Source: Pelagibacterium sediminicola
GTDB lineage: Bacteria > Pseudomonadota > Alphaproteobacteria > Rhizobiales > Devosiaceae
Direction of reading: 5' to 3'
Assembly: GCF_003390885.1 (NCBI RefSeq)
Contig: NZ_QMEL01000001.1
Location: 1 to 64,000 of the forward strand
Length of the DNA stretch: 64,000 nt
Part shown: piece by piece, positions 36,550 through 45,200 of the stretch
Layout of the letters: each line of letters opens with the position of its first letter
Position numbering within the stretch: position 1 is the first letter of the stretch
Notes under the pieces: generated by a model
Seen by the model: the letters and a program-made list of their open reading frames with translations, nothing else
Told to the model about the DNA's origin: nothing
Databases searched by the model: none
Program-made: the position numbers and the translations under genes

Positions 36550-37038
36550 ATGGCTGAAACAGGCAAGCTCGTCCAGGACGAGACCGAAGCTGCCGGCATT
36601 TCACTCGGCGCGCTTACGAGCACTGCCGGGCTGATGCTGCGCATTGCCCAGCTCACCTCCTTTGACAATTTCTTTGCCCTTTATCCCGACGGCGCGATCA
36701 GGATTTCCGAGTTCACCGTCCTGATGGCCGTTTCGGAGAACCCCGGCATCCGGCAGGGCGTTCTGGCCGACATATTGAAGGTCAAATGGTCGAACATGAC
36801 CATGCTGGTGCGCACGCTCGAGGATCAGGGCCTGATCGCGCGCCACGTACCGCGCAGCGACCGGCGGGCCGTGGTCCTCACCGTCACCGAGGAGGGCAAG
36901 CGCCAGATCGCGGCCTCCCGCGACATGATCGACCGGCTCGACCGGGAAGCGCTCTCGATGCTCACCGACGACGAGCACGCCCAGTTGATCGCGCTGACCC
37001 GCAAGATCGCCGGCTGGCCGGAAAAGGGCGGGCTGTGA
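36550..37038 (+). CDS. Second MarR-family regulator
   Basis: 162 residues, related to the MarR at 30719 (both have the NPGIRQ segment followed by a helix-turn-helix and RSxDRRAV wing). Here the recognition region reads VLADILKVKWSNMTMLVRTLEDQGLIARHVPRSDRRAVVLTVT. It is directly coupled to the second amidohydrolase gene (ATG 1 bp after the stop). Two tandem palindromes overlap its likely promoter. It may control the amidohydrolase and the TRAP transporter in response to an aromatic acid or CoA ester. Confidence 0.85.
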   Translation: MAETGKLVQDETEAAGISLGALTSTAGLMLRIAQLTSFDNFFALYPDGAIRISEFTVLMAVSENPGIRQGVLADILKVKWSNMTMLVRTLEDQGLIARHVPRSDRRAVVLTVTEEGKRQIAASRDMIDRLDREALSMLTDDEHAQLIALTRKIAGWPEKGGL

Positions 37039-37039
37039 G

Positions 37040-37915
37040 ATGATCGATTTCAACGACATCGTTGCCATCGATTTCCATACCCACGCCGAGGAGCCCTGCG
37101 GCACGCACGCCGATGACGGGTATGACGAGTTTCAGGAGGCGATGGCGGGTTATTTTCGCTCGCCCTTCAAACACCCGCCCACCATTCCCGAGACGGCGGC
37201 CTATTACCGCGAGCGCCGGATCGCGGCGGTGATCTTTCCAGTCGATGCCGAGCGCGAGACCGGCTTTCGCCGCTACGCCAACGAGGAGATGGCCGAGCTT
37301 GCCGCCGAGCATGCCGATATCCTCATCCCGTTCGCTTCGATCGATCCGGCCAAGGGCAGGCTCGGCGCGCGCGAGGCGCGGCGGCTGGTCGAGGATTTCG
37401 GGATTCGGGGCTTCAAGTTCCATCCAACGTATCAGGGGTTCTATCCCAACGACCGCTCGGCCTATGTGCTTTACGAGGCGATCGAGGAGGCCGGGGTCCC
37501 GGCCCTGTTCCACACCGGCCAGACCGGTGTCGGCGCGGGCATGCGGGGCGGCAACGGCATGCGGCTCAAATATTCCAATCCCATCTATCTCGATGATGTG
37601 GCAGCCGATTTCCCGGACATGAAAATCATTCTCGCCCACCCCTCCTTTCCCTGGCAGGAGGAGGCGCTGGCGGTGGCGACCCACAAGCCCAACATCCATA
37701 TCGACCTGTCGGGCTGGTCGCCGAAATACTTCCCCGAAATTCTCGTCCGATACGCCAACACCCTGCTCAGGGACCGGGTGCTGTTCGGCTCGGACTGGCC
37801 CGCGATCATGCCCGACCGCTGGCTCAGGGATTTCGAGGCGCTCGACATCAAGCCCGAGGTTCGCCCGCTGATCCTCAAGCAGAACGCCATGCGGCTGCTC
37901 GCAAACCGACCATAA
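37040..37915 (+). CDS. COG2159 amidohydrolase-family protein (second paralogue)
   Basis: 291 residues, the same length as the protein at 29817 and alike throughout: VAIDFHTHAEEPCG with H13 and H15, FRRYANEEMAELAAEHADILI, KFHPTYQGFYPNDRSAYVLYEAI, FHTGQTGVGAGMRGGNGM, LAHPSFPWQEEAL and FGSDWPAIMPDRWL. All metal-binding positions of the family are kept in both copies. It follows marR2 by 1 bp and precedes a TRAP transporter. The duplicate set of marR plus amidohydrolase in two divergent units suggests different, related substrates, perhaps differing in ring methoxylation. Confidence 0.82.
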   Translation: MIDFNDIVAIDFHTHAEEPCGTHADDGYDEFQEAMAGYFRSPFKHPPTIPETAAYYRERRIAAVIFPVDAERETGFRRYANEEMAELAAEHADILIPFASIDPAKGRLGAREARRLVEDFGIRGFKFHPTYQGFYPNDRSAYVLYEAIEEAGVPALFHTGQTGVGAGMRGGNGMRLKYSNPIYLDDVAADFPDMKIILAHPSFPWQEEALAVATHKPNIHIDLSGWSPKYFPEILVRYANTLLRDRVLFGSDWPAIMPDRWLRDFEALDIKPEVRPLILKQNAMRLLANRP

Positions 37916-37993
37916 CAAGATCGCGCCAAGCGACCGGACTACCCATTCAACTTTTCAGGAGCGGCCGGGATGGTCCTGGCCGGGAGGACGGAA

Positions 37994-39115
37994 ATGAACA
38001 AGATAACCAAGCTTATTGCTGTCGCTTCGCTTGCGGTCCTGGCCGCGGGCGCGGCCGAAGCGCGGAGCCTGCGCATCGCGCCCGGCGCACCCCCGGTGCA
38101 CCCGGCAGCCGACCCGCTTTACAAGACCTTTGCGATCTTCCTGCCCGAGGAAACCAATGGCGAGCTCGATGGCACGCTCATCGGTCCCGAAGTGGTGAGC
38201 GTCACCCAGACCAAGGAGGCGCTGCAATCCTCGCTCGCCGAGGTTGCCAACCTTCTGCCGCTCTTTGTGCCGGGCGACCTGCCCAACACCGTTCTGACCG
38301 CGGATCTGGCGTTTCTGGCCACCACGCCCCACGCCATGGGCGCGGCGATGACCGAATATGTAGTCACATGCGAGGAATGTCAGGCCGAGTTCAAGCAGAT
38401 GGGCGGCGTCTTCGTGGGGGCGGGGTCCTCGGACGTCTACGTGCTGATCACCACAAAGCCGGTCAATACGCTGGCCGATCTCCAGGGCCTTCGCCTGCGC
38501 TCGGGCGGCGCGCCTTATGCGCGCTGGGCCGAAGCGGTGGGCGCCGCGCCCGCCCAGATCCCGGTCAACGATACGTTCGAGTCCATGTCGCAGGGCGTCA
38601 TCGACGGCACTATGGCCTCGGTGGGAGACCTTATCTCGTATCGCCTGGTCGATATCGCCAAATATATCATCGAAGTGCCGCTCGGCACCTATCACACCAC
38701 GTCCAACTTCACGGTGGCGAACACCACCTGGGCCGAGTTGAGCCCAGAGCAAAGGGAGGGCCTGGCCCGCGCGGCCAACCGCTCGAGCGCACTCTTTACC
38801 GAAAACTGGGGCTATGAACGCGCGGTTCAGGCGCGTCAGATCGCCGTTGATAACGGCATGGAAATTCTCATCCCCGGCCAGGACGTTCTCGATGCGACCA
38901 ACGCGTTCCGCACCGCCGATCTCGAGGCCGCTGTTTCGATCGCCGAATCCCAGCTCGGGGTCACCGGCGCCGCCGAGAAAATCGAACGGTTCCGCGATCT
39001 CGTCGAGAAATGGACCGGGATCATCGAGGAAACGGGCAACGACACCGACGCCATCGCCGCCCGCGTCCAGCAGGAGGTGTGGGACAAGGTGGACTGGACC
39101 ACCTACGGTCTCTGA
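37994..39115 (+). CDS. dctP: TRAP transporter substrate-binding protein (DctP family)
   Basis: 373 residues from the ATG at 37994. A Sec signal peptide (LIAVASLAVLAAGAAEA) precedes a TRAP DctP-type periplasmic domain: LRIAPGAPPVHPAADPLYKTF, LADLQGLRLRSGGAPYARW (the conserved Arg lies here) and SMSQGVIDGTMA. It captures an organic acid and delivers it to the DctQM permease. Position after the amidohydrolase suggests an aromatic acid or breakdown product as ligand. A strong hairpin follows the stop codon. Confidence 0.88.
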   Translation: MNKITKLIAVASLAVLAAGAAEARSLRIAPGAPPVHPAADPLYKTFAIFLPEETNGELDGTLIGPEVVSVTQTKEALQSSLAEVANLLPLFVPGDLPNTVLTADLAFLATTPHAMGAAMTEYVVTCEECQAEFKQMGGVFVGAGSSDVYVLITTKPVNTLADLQGLRLRSGGAPYARWAEAVGAAPAQIPVNDTFESMSQGVIDGTMASVGDLISYRLVDIAKYIIEVPLGTYHTTSNFTVANTTWAELSPEQREGLARAANRSSALFTENWGYERAVQARQIAVDNGMEILIPGQDVLDATNAFRTADLEAAVSIAESQLGVTGAAEKIERFRDLVEKWTGIIEETGNDTDAIAARVQQEVWDKVDWTTYGL

Positions 39116-39122
39116 CAGGCAT

Positions 39123-39151
39123 GGCAAGGCCGGCCCCTGCCCGGCCTTGCC
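39123..39151 (+). terminator. Strong hairpin between dctP and dctQ (likely transcript attenuator/stabiliser)
   Basis: GGCAAGGCCGG (39123-39133) pairs exactly with CCGGCCTTGCC (39141-39151) around a 7-nt loop. No T-run follows, so full termination is not expected. A hairpin here typically protects or enriches the upstream binding-protein mRNA over the permease mRNA. Confidence 0.6.
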
Positions 39152-39174
39152 CCTTGATAAGGGGCACGAGAATC

Positions 39175-39675
39175 TTGCGCTACAGGATCGACAGCTTCAT
39201 ATCCGCGGTTGCCAGCGGCCTCGCCCTTGTGGGAGCCCTGGCGATGATCGCGATGCTCTTGCACATTACGGGTTACGTGATTTCCCGTCACGTGATGCGC
39301 GCGCCCATACCCGCGACGGTCGAGATCGTCTCGCAATACTACATGGTGCTTCTGGCCTTTTTGCCCCTCGCCTGGGCCGAGCGCAGGGGCGACATGATCA
39401 CCGTCGACATCTTCAGCCCCCTGTTCACCGGCCGGATCGGGCGGATCAACGAGATTTTCGTCGCGGCGGTATCGGGCGCGGCCTATGCGGCGCTCGCCTA
39501 TACCACCTGGCTGGTCGCCATGCGCGAGTTCGCCGTCAAAAGTTTCGTGATTTCCCTTTCGATGGCCATCCCGGTCTGGCCGGCTTATTTCGCGCTTCCC
39601 ATAGGTTTCGGGCTGGCGGCCATCGTGTCCCTCTACCGCGGGTTCGTGCCCCCAATCGAAGGATCACAGGAATGA
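39175..39675 (+). CDS. dctQ: TRAP transporter small permease (DctQ family)
   Basis: About 166 residues from a TTG at 39175, chosen because the hairpin at 39123-39151 would fall inside the gene if the in-frame ATG at 39121 were used. Four membrane helices are visible (SAVASGLALVGALAMIAML, YYMVLLAFLPLAW, IFVAAVSGAAYAALAYTTW, FALPIGFGLAAIVSLY), with the conserved ERRGDMITVDIF loop. It partners DctM in a sodium-driven importer. Its stop overlaps the dctM start. Confidence 0.85.
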   Translation: MRYRIDSFISAVASGLALVGALAMIAMLLHITGYVISRHVMRAPIPATVEIVSQYYMVLLAFLPLAWAERRGDMITVDIFSPLFTGRIGRINEIFVAAVSGAAYAALAYTTWLVAMREFAVKSFVISLSMAIPVWPAYFALPIGFGLAAIVSLYRGFVPPIEGSQE

Positions 39676-40976
39676 ACCTCACCGTCGGGATGATAGGGCT
39701 CGGCACGCTCTTTGTCCTGCTGGCACTCCGCGTGCCGGTCGCCATCTCGATGATCTCGATTTCCTTTGCCGGGGTCTGGTATCTGCTCGGGCTCCAACCG
39801 GCCATCGGCGTCATCTCCAACACGCCCCACCAGTTCATCGCAAGCTGGACACTTTCGGCGGTCCCCATGTTCCTGTTGATGGGCTTTATCGCCTATCATG
39901 GGGGGTTGACGACAGGGCTGTTCGATGCGGCCAAGGTCGCCTTGCGCAAGGTGCCCGGCGGGCTGGGCGTCGCCGCGATCGCCGCCTGCTCGGGGTTCGC
40001 TTCTGTTTCAGGCTCATCATTTGCCACCGCCGCCGCGCTTGGCCGCATCGCCATCCCCGAAATGGTCAATGCGGGCTATCGCCCCAGCTTTGCAACGGGC
40101 ACTCTCGCCGCCGGCGGCACAATCGGCGCGCTGATCCCCCCCTCGATTCTGATGATCATCTACGGGGTCTTCGCAGAAACCTCGGTGACCCGGGTGTTTG
40201 TCGCAGGGATAACGGTGGGGCTTTTGACGGCGGCAAGCTATATCGTCGTCATCATGCTGATAGCGGCCTTGCGCAAGGATATCGTACCGAGCCAGCCGAT
40301 CGGGGTGGAAAAGCTTGATGGCCGCGATGTCTTCCGCACGGTCTGGCCGCTTCTGGCGCTGATCGGATTCGTCTTTGGCGGCCTGTTCTCGGGCCTGTTC
40401 ACGGCAACCGAGGCCGGGGCCATCGGCGCGGCTGGCGCGATCGTTCTGGTCGCCATCACCGGCCGGCTGAACTGGACTGTCATCCGCCATTCGGTTCTCG
40501 AAACGCTCTCGACCTGCGCGTCGCTGTTCATCATCGGGGTCGGCGCCGTGATGTTCACCCGCTTCCTGGGGCTTTCCGGCGTGGCCGGGCTTATCTCCAG
40601 TTCGGTGGCCGGTTTCGAGCTGGGCTATTTCGAGCTGATGCTCATCATCGCCGTCATCTATTTGATCCTGGGCATGTTCATGGAGCCGTTCGGCGCCATG
40701 CTGGTAACGCTGCCGGTGCTGTTGCCGGTGCTCAACGCCCAGAACATCGATCTGGTGTTTTTCGGGGTGTTCCTCGTCAAGCTCCTCGAAATCGGCATGA
40801 TCACCCCGCCGCTCGGCATGAACGTCTTCGTCATCAGGAACGTGGCGGGCAAATATGCAACGCTCACCGATATCTTCAAGGGCGTGGCGATGTTTCTTCT
40901 TGCCGATCTTGTCGTCGTCGCCCTGCTCGTCACGTTCCCGGCGATCGCACTGTTCCTGCCCAATCTCATGGGCTGA
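39672..40976 (+). CDS. dctM: TRAP transporter large permease (DctM family)
   Basis: 434 residues from the ATG at 39672. About a dozen membrane helices, with the family motifs SGSSFATAAALGRIAIPEM, TLAAGGTIGALIPPSILMIIYG and FLVKLLEIGMITPPLGMNVFV. It forms the transport channel with DctQ. The 3' end overlaps the convergent LysR gene by 11 bp. ATGA overlap with dctQ shows coupling. Confidence 0.92.
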   Translation: MNLTVGMIGLGTLFVLLALRVPVAISMISISFAGVWYLLGLQPAIGVISNTPHQFIASWTLSAVPMFLLMGFIAYHGGLTTGLFDAAKVALRKVPGGLGVAAIAACSGFASVSGSSFATAAALGRIAIPEMVNAGYRPSFATGTLAAGGTIGALIPPSILMIIYGVFAETSVTRVFVAGITVGLLTAASYIVVIMLIAALRKDIVPSQPIGVEKLDGRDVFRTVWPLLALIGFVFGGLFSGLFTATEAGAIGAAGAIVLVAITGRLNWTVIRHSVLETLSTCASLFIIGVGAVMFTRFLGLSGVAGLISSSVAGFELGYFELMLIIAVIYLILGMFMEPFGAMLVTLPVLLPVLNAQNIDLVFFGVFLVKLLEIGMITPPLGMNVFVIRNVAGKYATLTDIFKGVAMFLLADLVVVALLVTFPAIALFLPNLMG

Positions 40977-41904
40977 CACGGCCATACGCCGCATCGCGCA
41001 CCGCCGCCATCAGGGCAGCGGTCGCCATATCGAAATCGTTTCCGGCCCGCGTGGTGATCCCAATCGCGCCATGGCTTGCCGCCATGTCGACCGGCAAGGT
41101 GATCAACTCGCCCCGCGCGAGGTCTTCGGCAACCACCGAGCGGGATATGAACCACACCGCATCGGTCAGCAGCGTATAGGCGCGGCCGAACGAGTTGGAG
41201 ACGGTTTCGATCTCACGCGCCAGGCGGCCGGTTCCCGCCGCGACCAGCAGGGCTTCGACCGTGGGCCGGATGATCGCGCCGCGCGGCGGCACGAGGCCGG
41301 GGTAGCTCTCGACCATCGAAAGATCGAGTTTTTCTTGCCCCCCGAGCGGATGATCCGGACGGACGGCAAGGACCAGCGTTTCGGAATAAAGATGCTCGAA
41401 GGTGAGCCCGGCCATCACGCCGGGATCGGGCATACGCCCCACGACAAAATCGAGCGAGCCGGCGCGCAACAATCCTAAAAGATGAGGGCTGGGGCCGCTT
41501 TCCACGTGGACGCGACGGCCAAGCGCTTCCGATGCAAACCGGGCCACGGCCTGAGGAACGATCTCGACCTCGACCGAGGGCAGCGCGCCCAGCCGCACCA
41601 CCGATTCCGCTCCCTGCGCGTCGGCCAGCGCATTCATGCCCTGCCGCAGCGCCGCAACCACGGTATTGGCGTAGCGCAGGAACATGACGCCAAATCCGGA
41701 AAGCTCGAGCTTGCGGCGCGAACGGTCGAAAAGGGCAACCCCCACTATGTCCTCGAGTTCGGCCAGCGATTTGGAGATCGCGGGCTGGGTCAACCCCAAA
41801 GCCGCGGCCGCCGCCGCAACGCCACCCTGCCTTTCGGTTTCGACGAAAGCGGTGAGGTGGCGTAGCCGGATGCGCGGATCGATGAGTGGGGCAGCCATGA
41901 GCAT
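40966..41904 (-). CDS. LysR-family regulator, PcaQ-like, divergent from pcaIJF
   Basis: 312 residues. The helix-turn-helix reads RLRHLTAFVETERQGGVAAAAAALGLTQPAISKSLAELEDIVGVALFDRSRR. The body resembles the PcaQ-like protein at 45413: LDFVVGRMPDP/LDLVIGRLAAP, AGLTFEHLYSE/AGLTFQYLYSE and EIETVSNSFGRA/AIETVSDSFGRA. It is divergent from pcaI across about 100 bp, the classical place for a LysR activator responding to a pathway intermediate. It overlaps dctM tail to tail. A weak dyad CAGTTATACAATTG lies at 41915-41928. Confidence 0.85.
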   Translation of the reverse strand: MLMAAPLIDPRIRLRHLTAFVETERQGGVAAAAAALGLTQPAISKSLAELEDIVGVALFDRSRRKLELSGFGVMFLRYANTVVAALRQGMNALADAQGAESVVRLGALPSVEVEIVPQAVARFASEALGRRVHVESGPSPHLLGLLRAGSLDFVVGRMPDPGVMAGLTFEHLYSETLVLAVRPDHPLGGQEKLDLSMVESYPGLVPPRGAIIRPTVEALLVAAGTGRLAREIETVSNSFGRAYTLLTDAVWFISRSVVAEDLARGELITLPVDMAASHGAIGITTRAGNDFDMATAALMAAVRDAAYGRVSP

Positions 41905-42006
41905 TTATTCCCTACAGTTATACAATTGCCCCAATTTATCATTTTACCGGCTTATTCAGCCAGTGTTAAATGGAGTACGGTTATATTTTGATTGGATGCC
42001 GAACCC

Positions 42007-42852
42007 ATGAGCAAGGTCATGCCGCTTGTAGAGGCGGTGCGCGAGAACCTCAATGATGGCGACACCGTCGCCTTCGAGGGCTTTACCCATCTCATTCCCC
42101 ACGCCGCCGGGCATGAAGTGATCCGGCAGGGGTTCAAGGATCTGACGCTGATCCGCATGACCCCCGACATCATCTATGACCAGATGATCGGCATGGGGCT
42201 CGCCCAAAAGGTCATCTTTTCCTATGCGGGCAACCCCGGCGTGGGGCTGTTGCGCCGGATGCGCGATGCCATCGAGAACGGCTATCCGCGCGCCATCGAA
42301 ACGGTCGAGCACTCCCATGCCGCCATGGCCAACGCCTATGAGGCGGGGGCCGCCGGCCTGCCGCTGGCCGTGTTCCGCGGCTACAAGGGCGCCGATCTGC
42401 CCAAGGTCAACCCCGATATCAAATCGATCACCTGCCCCTATACCGGCGAGGAACTGGCGACCGTTCCCGCGCATCGGCCCGACGTCACCTTCATCCATGC
42501 CCAGAAAGCCAACGAGAAGGGTGACGTCCTGATCGAGGGGATCGTCGGGGTGCAAAAGGAAGCCGCGCTCGCCGCCAGGCGGGTCGTCGTGACCGTCGAG
42601 GAGATCGTCCCCGATTTCAAGGGCCTCCACCCCAACCTCACCATTCTGCCCCACTGGACCGTGACCGCGATCAGCGTCGTCAAGGGCGGCGCGCATCCTT
42701 CCTATACCCACGGCTACTACGCCCGCGACAACGCGGCCTATCTCGAATGGGACAAGATTTCGGGCGACCGGGAACTGTTCGCCCAATGGATGGACGAGAA
42801 CGTGCTCAAGGCAACGCCAGAGGCGTTCGCCGAACGGATCAAGGGACTTTGA
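42007..42852 (+). CDS. pcaI: 3-oxoadipate CoA-transferase subunit A (CatI/PcaI type)
   Basis: 281 residues from the ATG at 42007 (MSKVMPLVEAVREN). An alternative TTG at 41992 adds five residues. It is a CoA-transferase alpha subunit (DTVAFEGFTHLIPHAAGHEVIRQGFKDLTLIRMTPD). The length is that of the glutaconate-CoA-transferase-like CatI group rather than the shorter PcaI of about 230 residues. With PcaJ it moves CoA from succinyl-CoA to 3-oxoadipate. A 170-bp gap holding a palindromic repeat separates it from pcaJ, unusual inside this operon. No clear ribosome-binding site precedes the ATG. Confidence 0.85.
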   Translation: MSKVMPLVEAVRENLNDGDTVAFEGFTHLIPHAAGHEVIRQGFKDLTLIRMTPDIIYDQMIGMGLAQKVIFSYAGNPGVGLLRRMRDAIENGYPRAIETVEHSHAAMANAYEAGAAGLPLAVFRGYKGADLPKVNPDIKSITCPYTGEELATVPAHRPDVTFIHAQKANEKGDVLIEGIVGVQKEAALAARRVVVTVEEIVPDFKGLHPNLTILPHWTVTAISVVKGGAHPSYTHGYYARDNAAYLEWDKISGDRELFAQWMDENVLKATPEAFAERIKGL

Positions 42853-42891
42853 GCGATGCACGGGATCACATCGACATCGACGGGAGCAGCA

Positions 42892-42990
42892 CTGGATTCC
42901 GGGAATAAACCCCGGAATGACAATAGTGTTTTGTTCGTTACCCCACCTACTCCCCGGTTCGTCACCCCGGGATTTATTCCCGGGGTCCAG
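42892..42990. repeat. Dispersed palindromic repeat family B, copy 1 (between pcaI and pcaJ)
   Basis: Runs from CTGGATTCCGGGAATAAAC to CCCGGGGTCCAG. The ends CTGGA/TCCAG are inverted, and each half is itself a small palindrome (CCGGGAATAAACCCCGG; CCCCGGGATTTATTCCCGGGG). Related copies lie at 45259-45356 and 59834-59931, with a half-copy at 62999-63028. Confidence 0.8.
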
Positions 42991-43022
42991 AAGCCACGGA
43001 CACTGAGTGCGAGGATTGACCA

Positions 43023-43802
43023 ATGACCGATTTCACCCCCAATGAAATGATGACCATTGCCGCAAGCCGCGCGCTGACCTCAAAGGATGTGTGCTTTGTC
43101 GGCATCGGAGCGCCCTCGGCGGCCTGCAACGTGGCGCGCCTGACCCATGCCCCCGATATCACGCTCATCTACGAGAGCGGCACCATCGGCACGGCCCCGG
43201 ACGTGCTTCCCCTGTCGATCGGCGATGGTGAGTTGTGCGAAACCGCCGTTTCAACCGTCGCGGTGCCCGAGATGTTCCGCTACTGGCTGCAGGGCGGACG
43301 CATTTCCATCGGGTTCCTGGGCGCCGCCCAGATCGACAAGTTCGGCAATATCAACACCACGGTGATCGGCGATTATCACAAGCCCAAGGTGCGCCTGCCC
43401 GGCGGGGGCGGTGCGCCCGAGATCGCGACCTCCTGCGGCGAGATCTACATCACGCTCAAGCAGGCCCAGCGCTCGATGGTTGAAAAGATCGACTTTTTCA
43501 CCTCGTTCGGTCACGGCGAGGGCGGCGATCACCGCCAGCGTCTCGGGATCACGACCAAGGGCCCGGCCCTTCTGATCACCGACCTTGCCATCTGGAAGCC
43601 CGATCCGGTGACCAGGGAGTTCACCGTCGTCTCGCTCCATCCGGGCGTTACCCGCGACATGGTGCAGGAAACCTGCGGGTGGACGGTGAAGTTCGCCGAC
43701 AATCTGGAGGAAACCCCGGCTCCGACCGAACTTGAAATCACCACCCTGCGCGATCTGCAAGAGCGCACACGGCGCGCCCATGAGGGCGGAAAGGCGGCAT
43801 GA
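43023..43802 (+). CDS. pcaJ: 3-oxoadipate CoA-transferase subunit B (CatJ/PcaJ type)
   Basis: 259 residues of the CoA-transferase beta family (VCFVGIGAPSAACNVARLTHAPDITLIYESGTIG). The Glu in YESGTIG stands where SENG-type catalytic glutamates occur. Its length again matches the CatJ group. It pairs with the pcaI product to make 3-oxoadipyl-CoA and succinate. It overlaps pcaF by 4 bp. Confidence 0.87.
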   Translation: MTDFTPNEMMTIAASRALTSKDVCFVGIGAPSAACNVARLTHAPDITLIYESGTIGTAPDVLPLSIGDGELCETAVSTVAVPEMFRYWLQGGRISIGFLGAAQIDKFGNINTTVIGDYHKPKVRLPGGGGAPEIATSCGEIYITLKQAQRSMVEKIDFFTSFGHGEGGDHRQRLGITTKGPALLITDLAIWKPDPVTREFTVVSLHPGVTRDMVQETCGWTVKFADNLEETPAPTELEITTLRDLQERTRRAHEGGKAA

Positions 43803-45010
43803 GCATGACCAAGGCTTATATCTGCGATTATATCCGCACCCCCATCGGGCGGTTCGGCGGCGCGCTGTCCGCCGTGCGCCCCGACGATCTGGGGGCCATC
43901 GTCCTCAAGGCGCTGGCCGAACGCAACGGCTCGGTCGATCTCGAGGCCGTCGACGATGTCATCTTCGGTAACGCCAATCAGGCCGGCGAGGACAACCGCA
44001 ACGTCGCCCGCATGAGCCTTCTGCTCGCCGATTATCCCGTCTCGGTCACCGGCACGACCATCAACCGGCTGTGCGGTTCGGGGCTCGACGCGGTGCTGGT
44101 CGCGGCCCGCGCCATCAAGGCGGGGGAAGCCGACCTCATCATCGCGGGCGGCACGGAATCGATGAGCCGGGCGCCCTTCGTCATGCCCAAGGCAACCAGC
44201 GCCTTTTCGCGCAATGCCGAGATCTACGACACGACCATCGGCTGGCGCTTCGTCAATCCGGTGATGAAAAAGCTCCATGGCGTCGATTCCATGCCCGAAA
44301 CGGGCGAGAACGTCGCCGAGGATTACAAGATCAGCCGCGAGGATCAGGACCGGTTTGCCCTTGCAAGCCAGACCAGGGCCGCCACCGCGCAGGCCAATGG
44401 CCGGCTGGCGAAAGAGATCGTTGCCGTCACCATTCCCCAACGCAAGGGCGATCCGGTGGTGGTGAAGAAAGACGAGCATCCCCGCGCGACCAGCATCGAA
44501 GCCCTCGCCAAGCTGCCCACGCCCTTCAAAAAGGAAGGCGGCACGGTGACAGCCGGCAACGCCTCGGGCGTCAATGACGGGGCGGCGGCGCTGATCATCG
44601 CCTCGGAAGCGGCAGTCAAGAAATACGGCCTTAACCCGCTGGCCCGCATCACGGGCGGCGCGACCGCCGGGGTCCCCCCGCGCGTCATGGGCATCGGCCC
44701 CTTGCCCGCCTCCCAGAAGCTCGCCGCCCGTCTGGGTATCGAGCCCGCCGATTTCGACCTCGTCGAACTCAACGAGGCGTTTGCCAGCCAGGGCATCGCC
44801 GTTCTACGCGGCCTTGGCATTGCCGAGGACGCCGATCACGTCAACCCCAATGGTGGCGCCATCGCGCTCGGCCACCCGCTCGGTATGTCGGGCGCGCGCA
44901 TCGCGGGGACCGCTGCGCTGGAAATGAGCCTTACGGGCAAGAAGCGGGCACTGGTCACCATGTGCATCGGCGTCGGACAAGGCATCGCGGCGGCGCTGGA
45001 GGCGGTTTAA
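43799..45010 (+). CDS. pcaF: 3-oxoadipyl-CoA thiolase
   Basis: 403 residues. The nucleophilic Cys is in NRLCGSGLDAV, the His in GGAIALGHPLGMSGAR and the second Cys in TMCIGVGQG, a complete thiolase set. Sequence features such as YICDYIRTPIGRFGGALS and GGTESMSRAPFVMPK are those of PcaF/PaaJ rather than acetoacetyl-CoA thiolases. It splits 3-oxoadipyl-CoA to succinyl-CoA and acetyl-CoA. Last gene of the pcaIJF unit; two dispersed repeats follow. It might also serve the hydroxycinnamate route, though specificity argues against it. Confidence 0.94.
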   Translation: MSMTKAYICDYIRTPIGRFGGALSAVRPDDLGAIVLKALAERNGSVDLEAVDDVIFGNANQAGEDNRNVARMSLLLADYPVSVTGTTINRLCGSGLDAVLVAARAIKAGEADLIIAGGTESMSRAPFVMPKATSAFSRNAEIYDTTIGWRFVNPVMKKLHGVDSMPETGENVAEDYKISREDQDRFALASQTRAATAQANGRLAKEIVAVTIPQRKGDPVVVKKDEHPRATSIEALAKLPTPFKKEGGTVTAGNASGVNDGAAALIIASEAAVKKYGLNPLARITGGATAGVPPRVMGIGPLPASQKLAARLGIEPADFDLVELNEAFASQGIAVLRGLGIAEDADHVNPNGGAIALGHPLGMSGARIAGTAALEMSLTGKKRALVTMCIGVGQGIAAALEAV

Positions 45011-45050
45011 AACCAATCAGCATTTACTTCCTTGGCGGCATCGCAACACT

Positions 45051-45167
45051 CCTCATCCGACCTCCGCTTCGCTCCGGCCACCTTCTCCCTCAAGGGGAAA
45101 AGGTGGCCCTGCGGATGTGTCGGCTTACGAGCCCCCCTCTCCCCTTGAGGGAGAGGGGGTGAGGGGT
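45051..45167. repeat. Dispersed palindromic repeat family A, copy 1
   Basis: Begins CCTCATCCGACCTCCGCTTC and ends GGGTGAGGGGT. Inside, CTCCCTCAAGGGG and CCCCTTGAGGGAG form inverted arms. A second copy lies at 52164-52289 in the same orientation. It fills part of the 402-bp gap between pcaF and pcaQ, and its arms could act as a terminator for pcaF. Confidence 0.8.
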
Positions 45168-45200
45168 GCGCGATGCCAGCCAAGAAGGCGGAAGGTTTTC

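Noticed and set aside
43799-45010. pcaF product as the missing thiolase of the hydroxycinnamate cluster
   Set aside because: It is in a separate regulon and has the sequence features of 3-oxoadipyl-CoA thiolases; dual use cannot be excluded but is not supported.
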